From Mesostigma viride (lineage: Eukaryota; Streptophyta; Mesostigmatophyceae; Mesostigmatales; Mesostigmataceae), in assembly GCA_009746045.1 (NCBI GenBank), contig RPFO01000065.1:9387128-9451127 (forward strand): 64,000 nt of DNA, written 5' to 3'. Positions within the stretch are counted from its first letter, which is position 1, and every line of letters begins with the position of its first letter. The notes beneath the pieces are model-generated. The model was not told the origin of the DNA, made no database searches, and was given only the letters and a program-made list of their open reading frames with translations. Below are positions 33,866-44,988 of this stretch, piece after piece. A program made the position numbers and the translations under genes.

Positions 33866-34679
33866 GTAAGTAATCTCGGACACGTTGTTGAAGGTTTGTG
33901 GTGTTAAGTTCGCTAACTTACTACTCCTGTGTACTAGTTTGTGGTTGTGGTTTTGTACAACCGTCGTCGTAAGATTTTCATCAGTTTTGTTCATGATTAG
34001 CTGCGTCTGTACCTAATTTTCTAGAATGACGATTGATTTAACATCTAAAGGAGTTGTAGATGGTAGCACGATGGTTTCTATTGCCTAAATTCTTCAGGAA
34101 AGATGGTATCATGGCCAGTTTTTTGTCAGCCTTTTGGCTTTGCTAGTAAAGGACGCCTGTGCAGTTGTGCAGTCCGTGCAACATCTATGGAGGCCCCAGT
34201 GCCTTGCTGACGTAGAAAAGAAGTTCGATGCAGTGTTTGTATATTTTCATCCTAGGCATGCAAATGGAGGTCATTTCTCATGTTCTGGATGCATGGGTAA
34301 CACCGCCCCTTGCACCCCCTTGCTACGTGTGCATTTGGGCCTTGGTTTGTGAAGACGTCCAATATTGCATTATCACTTAACATTGCATTGTAAGTGTCTT
34401 TTTTATCGCACCCGTGCACCCCCTGAGATTAGTGCTGTATTTAGCACCCATAGGACATATAGGACATTGCAACATGACTAATGACATGACCCCGAAGTAA
34501 CTCCCTATATGCGTGTGCTTTGGTCCCAGTATGGACACTAGATTGTTATCAGGCTGGTTTCTGGACATTATCATGCAAGGTGCAACCAGCCATAATTAGG
34601 GGTAGAGTTACACACTGGTCATCCAAGGGCTAAGTGCAGGCCAGCACGCGGTAAAATGGTGACTGTGCATTAATATTAA

Positions 34680-34925
34680 AAAATTAAATTACGACACGCA
34701 GACGCTACGCGTTGATCAGGCGTCGCGTGACCGCCATGCGAACATTAATAGTTGTCGCGTATATTACATCCTCAATGATGTGGAGGCGGAGATGGAATGA
34801 GTATCTATAATGTAACCTTGAGTGACAGGGTTGCTGACACCACGGCCCGAATCACTGTTATTACACTTGTACTGAATTGGGTCACATGCATACCCCCACC
34901 GACTTGGGGTTGGTATCCTTTATAT
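34680..34925 (-). mobile_element. old LINE 3' end fragment
   Basis: Shares with bases 60-200 the order cacggcccgaatc.ct, gggtcaca..catac, ccaccgacttggggttggta. It is preceded by an AT-rich tail (attaaaaaattaaatta) and a gacgctacgcg...gcgtcgcgtg stem, mirroring the hairpin-plus-tail end of the LINE family. Strongly diverged. Confidence 0.5.
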
Positions 34926-35045
34926 ATCCTGCCATGGACTGGAATCGTTGTCTCCTTGAATACATGTATAACTCACATGGGTCAGGGGGCCTGCCCATAT
35001 TCACCACTATATTAATCCCTAAAAGGTGCTTACACTGTCCTCGGT

Positions 35046-35690
35046 CGCATTCATGCATGCATTCGCGTATCCATGCATGCAATCACTTCCATCCCTGCAA
35101 GCATTCACGCATCCATGCATGCAAACACCATCCATCCACGCAAGCATTCACGTATCCATGCATGCAAACACCATCCACCCCAAGCATTCACACATTCATG
35201 CATGCAAACACCATCCATCCATGCTAGCATTCACGTATCCATGCATGCAAACACCACCCATCCGTGCAAGCATTCACGTATCCATGCATGCAAACACCAT
35301 CCACCCAGGCAAGCATTCACGTATCCATGCATGCAAACACCACCCATCCGTGCAAGCATTCACGCATCCATGCATGCAAACACCATCCACCCATGCAAGC
35401 ATTCACGTATCCATGCATGCAAACACCATCCACCCCAAGCTTTCAGGTATCCATGCATGCAAACACCACCCATCCATGCATGCAAACACCATCCACCCAT
35501 GCAAGCATTCACACATTCATGCATGCAAACACCATCCATCCCTGCAAGCATTTACGTATCCATGCATGCAAACACCACCCATCCCTGCAAGCATTCACGT
35601 ATCCATGCATGCAAACACCATCCATCCCTGCAAGCATTCACGTATCCACGCATGCAAACACCATCCATCCCTGCAAGCATTAATGCAATA
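35046..35690. repeat. Minisatellite, about 43-bp unit, roughly 15 copies
   Basis: Units read catgcatgcaaacaccatcc then atccctgcaagcattcacgtatc with variants. Degenerate units continue to about 35860. All six frames are open through much of it, giving spurious repetitive ORFs (HACKHHPS-like). No spacer pattern. Confidence 0.9.
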
Positions 35691-35869
35691 TCGATTCGTG
35701 TAATTAGCACCCATCCTGCGAGCATCCATGCAATTACCACCCATCCTGCGAACATTCACGTGCAATCCATGCATGCAGACACCGCCATCCATTCGATGCA
35801 AGCATTCACGTTTCCATGCAGCCACCCATCCTCGGCCCGCAGCATCATGGTGAACACAGCATTTCCCTT

Positions 35870-36676
35870 GCCCGGCCTGCGGCCGGACTGTAACACTGGA
35901 CTGTCTCACCGCTTTAACAAAGACGGTTCAGGGCGATATATGTAGTCGCCTCAAAGTTGCACCCGCACGGCCAGCAAATGCTGGGCCGCTGCCATCCCCA
36001 CTTCACAAACACACCCTCTTTCAGAATCTGTCCAGTATTGTTGCCTAATGCATCCCCGTTCGAAAGAGCGACATAATGAAACCACACTGTGAATGAAACA
36101 ACGCAGTTTGTTTAACATGCCACGGCGCCGACTATACCTCAAGACCATAGCTGTGTAATGTCGGCGGGACAATGACGGGGTAATGACGCGCAATGACGAG
36201 ACGATGACGCGCGTGATGATTAGGGAACTGTTTGATAACGAAAGGTTAGTGGTTGTAGACTAATTATAGGTCGTTGATTATTCAATGAAGAGGCGGCACA
36301 CTTTTGTTTTTGTTCATTATTGCACTGACTTCCGCGCGATGAATCCCACTGAACTGAACTGAACACCGCGCGGCCAATCAATCGTCAACGGCGGTAACTA
36401 TTGCAAGTACATATCGGATCCTGCACGCCGATTGGCGACAATTTATTCCTTCCGGCGCACGTGTACGGCGTACTTTTGGTATACTTGCCAGGTTTGTTGC
36501 GATTCTGTTGCATTGCGGAACTCTAGAATTGGTGGGTTTTCAGTTGCGGAACTAGGTGTTGCGATACTCGAGCACGCTCCCATTTTTCATCCAAACATCA
36601 CTTTTGAAAAGTGAAGGTGCCATGGTGTGCCCATACCTGCCCTTAATCGAAGTGGATGATAAAATTTTTTTTTTTG
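35870..36676. other. right part of the TIR element, non-coding
   Basis: Contains sub-terminal ttgcgat-type motifs near 36495, 36560 and 36680. Short frames only. Confidence 0.5.
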
Positions 36677-39600
36677 AGTTGCGATTCTTGTTGCGATACT
36701 GCGGGTGACCCCTGTAAGCCAAACAAGGTGAGGCCACTCCAGGTTCTGGGACCCCACCCTCCCTCAGCTAGAGTCCACGGGTGAAGGACAAGCCTGACAT
36801 TCCCAGGGATAACGGGTCATCCACAGGGATCCATGCCATGAATACTGACAGCTCTCACTGCTTGCTCAGGGCAGGAAGCTTAGTGTCATGTAGCAAGGCT
36901 AACCCTCTATACAGCCAACCCCCCATAATTAACTGGGCTGCCAGGGTCCCAGGCTCATCAGGTCATAGCAGGCTGGATGGATGCCAAGAATGCTCAATCC
37001 TAACACAGGAGCTGGCATGAGCTTCTGCTGCAGCAAGTCCAAAGCCTGCTGACACCCGTCAGTCCACGCAAACTGGAACGAGGAAACGTCCACAGCGCCC
37101 CAGGTGGAAGTGCAGTCACCAAGAGGCATGAGCAATGCCAGCAGGAAGTCGTCGCCAACAGGGTCGCCTCATGAAGAGCAAGGTTATCTCAGAAGTACGC
37201 CCATGATGAAGAGAGGCCGTGGACAGGGTTGTCTCCAGTGGGTACCCGTCAGCAGGTTGGGGAGATGCAACAAAGCACAGCCAAAATAGCCCACCGATGG
37301 CCAGCGAAACCAGGATACCACCTAGTCAGGGATCTATGAGGAGACCCAGAAAAGATGAACTGAAATCCCAAGGTGTCTCCACGCTATGATCCTCATAGAT
37401 CTCCTCCCCACCAGAACAAAATTCCCCCCCTCCAGTCGCTCCCAAAGGAGTGAGAGTGAGGTAAAGCCACATCTCCTTAGTAGCTAGTACTCTCAAACCC
37501 ATAGCCAGTGGCTTTTTATGATCCAAGGCACACTATTGCTCCATAACGGATGCCTGGGAAACCATCCACAGCCTTGATAGGGATAGCAGAAGATCAGTAA
37601 GGCCTCACCAGCCTTATGAACGGTATGCCCCAACTGGTAAAGCGTAGCACACGCTACCCCCATGCAAGGGATAGATGCAGCCCAATCCCCTGCACGCCCT
37701 GCTCCCCACACAATCCCCCTCAGCATAACTGGTAAACTGGAGACGACCAGCATGCCTACTAGTAATTCCCCCTTCTGCGTAGAATAAGCTGTAATAATCC
37801 TGGTATCAGTTCCCAAAATTGACAGCATAACCTAGCAGGAATAAACGCCATGGGATACGCATAAAGACAGAGGCCCAGCCAACCAGAGAAGGGTGGGGGA
37901 GGCCTGTCTCTCAGCCCACTGACCCACTGGTGGCCTGCAGGGTCTCTCTATAACGGCGTCCTATGCACCTCATGACTAAACATGGGATGGGCACTACAGC
38001 AAAGTGTCCAAGACGGAGTTGCATACAAGGCAGCTTGAGAGCAGACTGAAAGCAATCACCAATCAGCCAACTGATGTGCTCAAGCTTGGCAGGGCCCCCA
38101 GCAACAACATCACTCCCCGCAACCATCCAGGTGGCACTACCATGCAAGGTAATGTGGGCATTAGGATCGAAGGAGCCCAAGACAAGGTTGCACAAGTAGG
38201 GCAGCATAAGGGTATGCTGGATGAGGCCATCAGTCATCAAACAGATACACCCTCAGCTTGGCAGGGCCCTAGCAAGTAGACTGAACAATGTCCCCCTAGT
38301 CAAAGCATGGAAGGTAGTATCCATGTCCGTGAACCACGTAGACTGCCAAATGGTATTAATGTCAGTGTACCACGGATACTGATGCACATGAGGCAGGTTG
38401 TAAGGGTGGTAAAGGGCTGAATGGGTCCCTCAACAAACCCCCACCTCTAAGCTCATGTGAGCCCCCCCGCCCAGCACCCAGTAGTCCAACTCCTCAATTA
38501 AGAGTCAACGGAGTGGGCACCATTGTCATCACTGTCATGCCAAAGATTCCAGCCGGCCCCACAGTTGTAGCTCCGTTGATCCCGCCCATCATCCAACCCA
38601 CAAGGACATCCTACCCATGCAAACATGATGCCAGACCCCCCGTGCAAGCAGTCCTATTCATACAACCATCATGCTGTGCAAGCAATCAGCTCAAGGGCGG
38701 ATGGTGTACTATCAAGACAACAAGCCATCCTGGCACCATGCAAGCAAGGATAAGTCCATAGCAGGGCAAAGCAAGGGTAGGAGGTTACTCATCTGCACAT
38801 GGCTGGCTTGATGTCCACCAGCAGGCAGGACCCAACACAGCGTCAGGAGCAGGCACCAGCATTGCAGATATGCGTCACTTGGGCGTCCCCAAGTCACCAG
38901 AGTCCCAGCGGCCACCATGCAGTGCTTGATGAAGTCGCCACCATTGAGTGCTTGCAGTCACCACCAACAGCATTAGTCCACCACCAGGATACTCTCCAAC
39001 GTCGCCTCCATGCACCATGTCCGCCATCGACAAGTTACCAATCCCCCACTGGCCTCAAGCCCCCAATAGGCTACTGCCACCACGCCCAATCAGCGTTGGA
39101 CCATCCCCACATGTGGGTATCCAACACAGCTGTTGCCTGAATGGACAACCAAGACTACCTGCTTGCGCCGGTCCCGCAATGGGGAAGTGACTAAGCTGCT
39201 TTAAGGAGGCCTGGAACGGACACCAATGAGCCTGGCTCCAGAAGCTGCTTGGAAGAATGACCACATGCTGTCAACTTCCCGGACTGAATCAGCTGCAAGA
39301 AGGAGCCAGCAACCTTCACTATGGCACTCAGAAAAACTGCCTAGTAGGCCAACCTGTCAAGGGAGCATACTCTAACATGGCTACTACCAAGTGCCAGGTA
39401 GCCAGAACTCCTAAGCCTAAGGAGTGACAAGGGCCTGAGGTGGTCCAACAGCCAGCACAACTGCCCAAAAGTCAAGAGAATGGGCCTAAAAGCGCCTTGA
39501 CCAGTGTCAACAATTCTGATCTGAGAACTATATCAGATATATTCACAGATAAGAACTATGACAGCAGCCCTGGTGTCCATACTTGCTGTCCTAGTGCACC

Positions 39601-39776
39601 TCCTAGGCCCAACAGGGGCCGTCTGCCAACAAGCAGTGGTAACCATCATGTCCTCGGAGAAGTAAATGCGTGGTCACAATGGTCTGGCGCAGGTAAGGGC
39701 CCCAACTGGCAAGTGACCCACACCCCACTTGTACAGGGACGTTGTCAAGCAAGTGGTCCACCCCCTCTGGGAACAT

Positions 39777-40142
39777 GTGTCAAAGGACACCGTCTGGCAA
39801 GTGGGCAACCCATGCAAGAGACCACTGGCAACTCATGTGATACCCTTTAGGGGACAACCCACTGCAGGTATCCCGATGTCCCCTGATGTGGTGGCATCTA
39901 CCATGCCATGTGCCTCCATGATAGCATCTGGCAACCCTTTGGCAGACCTGGGATATCCATGTGTCAAAGGACACCGTCTGGCAAGTGGGCAACCCATGCA
40001 AGAGACCCCTGGCAACTCATGAGATACCCTTTAGGGGACAACCCACTGCAGGTATCCCGATGTCCCCTGATGTGGTGGCATCTACCATGCCATGTGCCTC
40101 CATGATAGCATCTGGCAACCCTTTGGCAGACCTGGGATATCC
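39777..40142. repeat. 183-bp tandem duplication
   Basis: gtgtcaaaggacaccgtctg begins at 39777 and again at 39960. The two copies differ at only two or three positions (ccactgg/cccctgg, atgtgat/atgagat). Confidence 0.9.
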
Positions 40143-41530
40143 ACTCCCCCGCAGAAATTTTCTCAGGGTAACTAGACACAGCGCTGTCCAAGTATGATAG
40201 TGGAAACCCCGTACATGCTGTTGTTCTGCCCTGGCATGTGTGATGCCGTCTGGAAATTACATTGCAGACATCCCGGATGTCCACTCCCCCGCAAAAATTT
40301 GCTCAGGGTAACCAGACGTAGCTGCCACCAATCTGGACAACTCTGGACAACTCCTAAGGAGCTCGCCCTATCCATAGTACCATGTTGATAGTGGGAACAA
40401 CTCAGATGCCGTTGTTCTCCTCCCCACCAAAACCAAACCACCATCCACGTGGGAGGAACCAAAGCTCAACCTAGAACGCCTCCACTGTCATGATGCTCAA
40501 CAAGAAAAGGAAGAGTTTCCCCCACAACTGAAACAATTGTTTGGCGACGCGTGAATTAAGAACGTGCCACAGTCCTTAAACAGCAAGGGTAGGCTGCCCA
40601 TGCACGGAAGAAAAGGATCCTGAAAGATTGTCAAGTGAGTGCAAAAGGAACCTTGCGTGAAAAAGGCAGCCATGAATTCCTACTGTCCGCTCATCCGGAG
40701 CCACCCTCAAAAGACACGAGGTGTAACCTGAGCCACACCGTAACAATGTCGTCAAAGAAAAGCAGCACCGGGAAAAAAACAACCTGAGACAGCGACGTCG
40801 TCAGGCGGTCGCGGTGGTGGTCGTGCGTGCAGCCGCAACCCGGAAGCCGGGTGATAGGTGCCGTCGGCAGCAACAGTGCGTCGGCTCAGCCATAACCCGT
40901 AGCGCCATGTCAGCCTGGCCGAAAACAGAGCCGGCAGGAAAAAAAAACAGCTCCTAGCAGGATTCTGGAGCCGGACCTGCTGAGCTACTGGACCAACACT
41001 CCGCACTGCCCTGCTCGAAACGTAGCAACACTTGCGTAATGCTAATATATAAAGATGTTTGGAGCTAGGAGGAGACTGCGGCGTCAGCAGCCACGACAGA
41101 CAGGGCGGTGGTCGGACTTCAGCACGATGCGGCCAGCCAGCCGACAGCCCGTAAGTAAGTACGCTTGTCTATGAAATATTGCACGAATCCAAATAGTTGA
41201 CGTCTGGGAGTAGATGAAAAAACCCTTTCATCACCGGTAGTCGCTGCGGAGCTGCTAAAGATGTGGTAGCATCTTCAACTCTCTTACTTGATTCCGGTGG
41301 TTGTGTCTCCGGGTTACTCATCACTCCATGGGTCGCGCATGCCGGACTGGGGAGACGTTAAAAACTTGTGAGTTCAAGGCAGCTCTCAGAGCAAGACTGT
41401 CACATAAGGATGAGTCACACTCTAAAAACTGTCCGAGCGCACAGCATTACGTACCCTCTCTGGGTCGGGCATGACTTTCATTGTTAACCGTGAACTAATA
41501 CTATCAAGATCACCAACACCTAGGTAGAAA

Positions 41531-41542
41531 CCTCCGATACCA
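41531..41542 (-). other. Primer-binding site of the 10.9-kb element
   Basis: Minus strand TGGTATCGGAGG, close to the complement of the initiator tRNA-Met 3' end, one base inside the 5' LTR. The same twelve bases serve the unrelated gag-only element at 61978-61989. Confidence 0.75.
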
Positions 41543-41543
41543 A

Positions 41544-42264
41544 TGTAACGACTAAAAATGTTGTGTTTGCAACAGCCTCAGTATCAACATTGGTGTGAAA
41601 AGATCTTTATACCTGGGTTGGAGTCGCGACAGATAACTTCACGTCCAGAGAAGCAATGAAGATGGATCTTCAACAGTTAAGGGAATGAGTCCCCACCCTT
41701 GTTAGACACAACAGACAAGTTATATCCAAGTCGACTATCTGTTGAAGTTATAGTTGACTTTTAGCAAGGGTTGTTTGATTGATGAAACAAGGAAACCCTT
41801 GAATTACACCATAGCTTTAGCTCTCACGTACGCAGACATGCACGACCTCCACCAACAGGATAAAAGTCATCGTGCATGCAGAGTCGGCTCAATCCTAACC
41901 CGAAAGGACCAATCAGATGTGAAGATCACTCAAGGTAAGATCCAGCTAAGGTTGTGGATCACTTACCTTGAGTGATCCACAACACAACACAAGGCCAGCA
42001 CTACAGAATCTCCGTGACCTGGAACCAGATCCCCCAGGTACAACAGTCTTAAAGAGAATCTATGACTGGTTGAACTAAACCATGCAAAGTACCCCACGTG
42101 GATCAGGCCACGACCAATGAGGGTAGAACAATAATTCGACAGATCTCAGCAGGCCCAATATCAATCCTACGTCGAAGCCTCCTAACTTTCCAAATAATTG
42201 TCCCCAAGAACTCATAATAAGATCAACAGTAGGAAAACTTTGGATGTAACATTTGGTTGTTACA
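41544..42264 (-). repeat. 5' LTR of the 10.9-kb element
   Basis: 721 bp. It differs from the other LTR mainly by a local inverted duplication: gatcactcaaggtaag (41924-41939) is repeated in inverted form at 41962-41977, replacing tgtcctcagaat. Confidence 0.85.
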
Positions 42265-42269
42265 GGCGC

Positions 42270-43424
42270 AGTGGCCAACCGACGGCGTGGTGCCGATGGG
42301 GGCGGGCCAAGGAGCAAGAACGTCAGGACACGGGTAAGAGAGCTCGCGTGCCCAGGATCCTATTGTTCCTACGCGTATAAATATCCTAGTGTGCCTGGGC
42401 CTTCAGCAGCAGTGGCTCCTGCCATAGGTAGTGATCATCCGTGTAACTTTGCCCGGTACTAGGCCTCATATGAGTGCTGTGGCTGTGATGAATGGCCAGA
42501 AGCCTCTCAAGCCTCCTCAGTGCATGTGGGACAGGAAGAGCTAGACAAGTGGTTGGAGGAATCAATGATATGGAGCTGGTAGCCTGCTCTGTAGATCCCA
42601 CTGTCAACCTTGTGGAGGTATTCCACACTTCCACGGCTAATAGGGATTCCAGTGAGCGTGTGAGGGACAAGACCAGGACAGCAGTCAAGGACAAGCTGAC
42701 CTGGGGTCAGTTCCTACTAAGACTACGTCAGGAGTTCTCTGATAAGGTTCTCAACCTCACCAATCACTATAAGCTGAGCTATGACACCTTTGAGATCAAG
42801 GGTACAATAGCTGAGGAGCTGCAGCGGCTCCCACGCAACAGGGAGAAGGGGGCCAAGCAGGGCTGAACATGCTAACTGACAGAGCAGTGGCAGACTACTT
42901 CCTGGATCGCATGGGGCTGAGTGTGGATGGGAGGAATGCAGCTAGGATGTTTGCTGATCAGACAGATGGGTCGTGGCCAGCCTTGCAAAAGGTTACTTTG
43001 AACATACGCCCATCTGATGCTGCTTGCAAGGCAATCCAGGTCACTGGTGCCTCTTCAGCCTCCGCTAACCAGGTCCATGGTGATGCTCAGGTGGGCATGG
43101 GGCCCAGGCAGACGATCCCAGGCCTATAGTAGGCGTCAGAGGGCTAACAGACGCAGGCAGAATGGTAACCAAGGTGGCAAGGGCCAGCAGCAGGGATCCA
43201 AAGGCAAGGGTCAGCAGCAGGCTGGGGGTCACCGAGGTGGTCAGCAGAACAAGGGTGGCCAAGGGCAAGGCAAGAGCCAGGGCCAGGGCACCCAGGCCAG
43301 TCAGAGCAGCCAGAACCAGGATGGTCAGAGGAAGGCTACTGCTGGGAAGGATGACAAGTGCTTTGGCTGTGGCAGGACAGGTCATTGGCGACGTGACTGC
43401 CCAGACTACTAGGCCAAGTCTGCT
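42270..43424 (+). pseudogene. gag of a Copia-type element (left part of the host of the Gypsy insertion)
   Basis: Three overlapping plus-strand frames (42492-42866, 42869-43129, 43017-43412) make one Gag-like protein with frameshifts: VKDKLTWGQFLLRLRQEFSD and IAEELQRLPRNREKGAKQG, then VADYFLDRMGLSVDGRNAAR. A Gln/Gly/Lys-rich region follows, and the zinc knuckle CFGCGRTGHWRRDC (CX2CX4HX4C) near 43362-43403. After the stop, the frame into the empty site reads AKSAGAGSGQVG..., and the remainder of pol lies at 53.3-55.5 kb. Confidence 0.7.
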
Positions 43425-44821
43425 TGTCGCGTCTGCGTGCCACAATCTCCGGCGCACCGATGGCGGCTGGCCACTCAGCTTTGGTAAAACCCAAATGAGC
43501 TGAGCTGACGCGCCTGCCTTAACTGCATGCCCTGTGGGGTGGGCGAGGACTTGTCCCATGATTAATGAAAAGAGGGCTCTCAGCCGAGGACAAGGAACTG
43601 TCCCTCGTGCCTGATGTCCACCTTATTGATCCCCTTGTGTACCGTCGCGTGCCGCGTTTGAATATCCTTGCTGGGGCGTTAGCTAAACGCTCCAACTACT
43701 CTAATTGCGACAATATGATGGTGCAAGAGGATGCTTTTGCCTCCCCTGCTATAGGACAATGCTTTCACAACACACACTTTGCACAGTCTGATGATGAAGC
43801 CGCACATGCGGAATTTATTCAATGAGAAAGTTAATACAATTACAACACGTTGATAGTCTCAATATCGATGCACTCCATGCTCACGAGCCCGCAGTTAGGC
43901 AGCGCTCCATGACATGCTACCGGCCTTGCTCCCAAGGAAAGGGAGAAACACGAAGGCCACTAACGAGAGACTCGAAGAGACTACACGCTGCGTGAGAGTC
44001 CTCTTCGACTATGAACCAAACCATTCGTCATGCCACACGCATGACACACGCCACACTTGTCAGTCCAGCCAGGAATGCCAAAACTATCTTGCTGCCTGAA
44101 CCATGCAAATAGAAACCGCATTCCAGTTGCCGTCCTGGCTTTCTACCACACATGCCAACAAAAGCAGGAAGGCATCCCAACAAATCTAAATTGCTACCCT
44201 GTTGCCGATCTCATCTCCTAGAGGCTCCGGCATTTCTGTCCCCGGGAATGTCCGACATTGAGTCACGTCCACCAAGGTCGAAGCATAATATCCTTCAGAC
44301 AATCTGCACGCTCACACCTTGCGTGTGAGTGGCCCAGCAACCATTGCGTCTAATCGTTCCTTTCTAGAAGAAATCCCTTTGTAGGGCTGCCAGCGATTTC
44401 GCATTCATTCCAGCGATCTGGCTCTGCACCGCAAATTGTCCTTTTCCATTTTCTGTCCAGTCCTCATAACGTTGACCCGCTATTCTATACACCACAAAGA
44501 CACCTGGCCTGTCAATAGCCTCGGCGCTGTTGAAGTCCAGCAGTCCAGCTCCAGCTCCAGCTGTCCACTAACACGCGTATGATCCTCTCGACGCTGCGCA
44601 CTTGTGCTGCCGTCCGCTCAAGTCAGTGCTGCGCGCCCAGCTGTGCCTGGCCCGGCGCGCGCGCACGTACACTTTCGTCCGCTCTTATGCTGCAAGTGCT
44701 AGTGTCCCCCCCCCGGTCACTAGCCTTTGTCGCAAATGCGTAGAAAACAAATTCCTTGCGCACGTCACCGGTCTTGTGCATAGTGGGCGCCCGGCGGATG
44801 ACATAGCTCGCGTCCGTGACA
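43425..44821 (-). repeat. Left (3') LTR of the DNMT element, full TGTC...GACA form
   Basis: 1,397 bp. The inner 1,259 bp match 52087-53337 at roughly 98 percent. The first 138 bp match 44824-44962 instead. Two bases, gc, separate its end from that extra copy, producing the palindrome gacagctgtc. Confidence 0.8.
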
Positions 44822-44823
44822 GC

Positions 44824-44962
44824 TGTCGCGTCTGCGTGCCACAATCTCCGGCGCACCGATGGCGGCTGGCCACTCAGCTTTGGTAAAACCCAAATGAGCT
44901 GAGCTGACGCGCCTGCCTTAACTGCATGCCCTGTGGGGCGGGCGAGGACTTGTCCCATGATT
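44824..44962 (-). repeat. Extra copy of the 139-bp LTR end segment
   Basis: Nearly identical to 43425-43562 (ggggcggg versus ggggtggg). On the minus strand it directly follows a purine tract GCGAGGGGGGGAA (44963-44976), which is where a polypurine tract should meet the start of a 3' LTR. Confidence 0.85.
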
Positions 44963-44988
44963 CCCCCCCTCGCTGGCGACCGGCCCCA

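Larger units (their letters stand above)
33298..36714. mobile_element. 3.4-kb TIR DNA element with 38-bp perfect inverted repeats and TA target duplication
   Basis: Bases 33298-33335 and 36677-36714 are exact inverted complements, starting CAGGGGTCACCCGCAGTATC. TA stands just outside each end (33296-33297, 36715-36716). Sub-terminal ttgcga motifs recur at both ends. A TA duplication suggests a Tc1/mariner-type or other TA-targeting transposase. No complete transposase is seen: the interior holds a possible first exon at 33806, an old LINE 3' end and a large minisatellite. It sits inside the internal region of the LTR element. Confidence 0.75.
36717..41543 (-). pseudogene. degenerate internal region of the 10.9-kb LTR element, right part
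   Basis: At 36929-37135 (minus) MLMPLGDCTSTWGAVDVSSF then FQFAWTDGCQQALDLLQQKL and APVL match the stretch between RT and RNase H in Gypsy-type Pol (F.WT..CQ.AF..LK..L...PVL). No YXDD box, protease or integrase could be found among the stop-broken frames. A 183-bp tandem duplication lies at 39777-40142. The PBS is at the right edge. Confidence 0.45.
31347..42264 (-). mobile_element. 10.9-kb LTR retrotransposon, degenerate
   Basis: Direct repeats at 31347-32050 and 41544-42264 both begin TGTAACGAC and end GGTTGTTACA, and GGCGC flanks the whole (31342-31346 and 42265-42269). On the minus strand a primer-binding site TGGTATCGGAGG (41531-41542) follows the right LTR by one base, and a purine tract TTGAGGGGGAGATA precedes the left LTR. 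The element therefore reads right to left. The only pol trace is a Gypsy-like tether/RNase H start (FQFAWTDGCQQALDLLQQKL) near 37050. The interior is full of stops and carries a 3.4-kb TIR element. Confidence 0.85.

Noticed and set aside
35026..35945. 290- and 225-codon frames through the 35-kb minisatellite
   Set aside because: The products are tandem repeats dictated by the DNA repeat in several frames at once; no start context or domain supports a protein.
43563..44821. Taking only the 1.25-kb shared block as the complete LTR
   Set aside because: Its left edge lacks a TG/CA terminus and a target duplication; the TG..CA ends and TGCT duplication lie 138 bp further out.
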